Shown here one piece after another: positions 4,322 to 5,493 of a stretch of DNA of 5,493 nucleotides. Within the stretch, counting starts at the first letter, position 1. Every line of letters starts with the position of its first letter. The position numbers were made by a program, and so were the translations under genes. This DNA comes from Actinomycetales bacterium (GTDB lineage Bacteria > Actinomycetota > Actinomycetes > Actinomycetales > Cellulomonadaceae), in assembly GCA_012514835.1 (NCBI GenBank), contig JAAYZM010000015.1:1-5493 (forward strand), in the 5' to 3' direction. The notes under the pieces were generated by a model that worked only from the letters and a program-made list of their open reading frames with translations, was not told where the DNA came from and did not search any database.

Positions 4322-5493
4322 ATGGCCATTCCTCGTGCGCGCCGGGTTGCGGTGCTCCTCGCCGTCGGACCGCTCCTCGTGCTGCTCCTGGGCGGGTGGA
4401 CGGCCTCGCCGCGGGTCGCGCGCGGGCTCGCGGACGCGGCGCCGTCGCGAGCGGCCGGCCTCGCGACCACGCCACGCTTCGCCGAGGTCATGGGCTACGA
4501 GCCCGTCGCCCTGCCCGAGCTGTCCGGCGCCCTCGTAAGCCCGGACGGCGACTGCTCCACCCCCACGGGCGGCACGGTGTTCGGGTTCGACGACGCGTGC
4601 CGCGAGCACGACCTCGCGTACGACGTGCTGCGCTACCGGCAGGCCGTGGGCCTCCCCGTGGACGGGCGGGACCGGTTCGCGGCGGACGCGCAGTTCGGCC
4701 GTCGCATGGGCGAGCGGTGCGTCACGAGCGGCGGGTCGCTCGGTTGCCTCGCCACGGCGGGCATCTACGTGGCGGCGGTGACGGTGAACTCGGTGCGCCA
4801 GGGCTACCGCGCGCCCGCCGAGGAGACGGGCGTGCAGATCGCGGGGTCCTCGCTCGGGCTCGTGCTGCTGGCCGGGCTGCCGTTCGCGCCCGCGCTCGGG
4901 GCACGGGCGTTCCGCCGTCGGCTGCGGCGTGAGGAGCTGTGCCTTGCCCCGCCCGCGGCGTCTTCCGGGTGGGCTGGTGCGCCCGGCTCCTTGGTGCGGT
5001 GGAACGAGCTGGGGCGCGAGGGCCGTCGGTTGCTGACGCGCTCCCCCGTGGCGCCGCGCGCGCTGCGGGTGCTCGTGGGGGTCGAGTCCGCGCGGCGGCT
5101 CTCCGCGCGGGTCGCCTTGGCCCTTGCCGAGGCCGAGCGAGTGGGGGCGTTCTCGCGCGGGACCGTGTGCGTGGCCGTGCCCACGGGGTCCGGTTGGCTC
5201 AACCCGCACGCCGTCGAGTCGCTCGAGCGCGCGACGGGCGGCGATGTGGCGACCATCAGCGTGCAGTACGCGGCGGCGCCGTCGTGGTTGTCCGCGCTCG
5301 CGCACCCCGGGGCGCACCGGTGGGCGGCCGAGGCGTTGCTCACGGCCGTCCACGCGCGGCTCCAGCTGATCGATCCCGCGGTGCGGCCCCGGCTCGTGGT
5401 GCACGGCGAGAGCCTCGGGGCGAATGCGATGGCGTCCGCGCTCGTGTGGCGGCCTTCCGTCGCGGCGGACGTCGACGGCGGGCTCCTGGTGGG
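4322..5493 (+). CDS. PLA2-like / Abhydrolase_9 fusion membrane protein (3' end outside window)
   Basis: The frame is open from ATG 4322 to the window end, giving 390 residues of a longer protein. An N-terminal signal or anchor (about 9-27) is followed by a phospholipase A2-like domain. That domain has C78, then CREHDLAYD (93-101) with the catalytic His96-Asp97 pair, Asp122 in FAADAQF, and C133/C142. The cysteine spacing resembles the two disulfides of secreted Streptomyces PLA2, so this part probably lies outside the membrane. A second hydrophobic segment (about 175-194) and a basic stop-transfer (RAFRRRLRR, 195-203) put the rest in the cytoplasm. From about 226 it resembles the Abhydrolase_9 family: ELGREGRRLL, LVGVES, VAVPTGSGWLNPHAVESLE, VQYAAAPSWLS, and nucleophile elbow HGESLG with Ser364. 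Family substrates are unknown; lipid or ester hydrolysis is inferred. It is divergent from the kinase gene and could be its target, which is speculative. The final catalytic residues are beyond the window. Confidence 0.85.
   Translation, partial: MAIPRARRVAVLLAVGPLLVLLLGGWTASPRVARGLADAAPSRAAGLATTPRFAEVMGYEPVALPELSGALVSPDGDCSTPTGGTVFGFDDACREHDLAYDVLRYRQAVGLPVDGRDRFAADAQFGRRMGERCVTSGGSLGCLATAGIYVAAVTVNSVRQGYRAPAEETGVQIAGSSLGLVLLAGLPFAPALGARAFRRRLRREELCLAPPAASSGWAGAPGSLVRWNELGREGRRLLTRSPVAPRALRVLVGVESARRLSARVALALAEAERVGAFSRGTVCVAVPTGSGWLNPHAVESLERATGGDVATISVQYAAAPSWLSALAHPGAHRWAAEALLTAVHARLQLIDPAVRPRLVVHGESLGANAMASALVWRPSVAADVDGGLLV

Noticed and set aside
4265..5404. 379-residue minus-strand open frame opposite the hydrolase
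   Set aside because: Its composition is typical of an antisense shadow (Arg, Gly, His, Pro). The plus strand has clear PLA2-like and Abhydrolase_9 motifs.

Overview
The window is very GC-rich with strong third-position G/C bias. Its genes have an actinobacterial character: a DGPF/YCII protein next to an ECF42-type sigma factor, a NarL-type two-component pair, and an Abhydrolase_9 protein. A high-GC actinomycete is well supported. A Cellulomonas/Cellulosimicrobium-like relative is only a guess, because no RNA or species marker is present.

Layout. Bases 1-234 are non-coding and packed with short related repeats built on the 8-mer GTTCCGCA/TGCGGAAC. A candidate ECF42-type promoter (TGTCGA, 17-base spacer, CGAC; 235-261) leads into a YCII-related gene (313-734) whose reading frame breaks at about 621. 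The sigma factor gene follows on the same strand (813-2039). Bases 2040-2196 are non-coding and hold a second copy of the repeat. On the minus strand a sensor kinase (4157-2862) and its response regulator (2865-2197) form a GTGA-overlapping pair that converges on the sigma gene. Divergent from the kinase, a plus-strand gene starts at 4322 and runs off the window. It encodes a membrane-anchored phospholipase A2-like domain followed by an Abhydrolase_9 (GESLG) domain.

How they work together. The YCII gene and sigma factor form the classic ECF42 pair. The sigma factor probably recognises the promoter in front of the YCII gene, so it drives its own operon; no anti-sigma gene is seen. The kinase/regulator pair is a self-contained membrane-stress-type two-component system with no identified target. 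The hydrolase is next to it across a shared 164-base divergent region in which both genes look leaderless.

Most notable points: (1) the YCII frame break lies on an exact X_XXY_YYZ heptamer, and the unshifted frame ends in the TGA of an ATGA overlapping the sigma start; (2) an approximately 87-base repeat flanks the YCII-sigma operon on both sides, with the hairpin loop inverted between the copies; (3) an unusual PLA2-like plus Abhydrolase_9 fusion.
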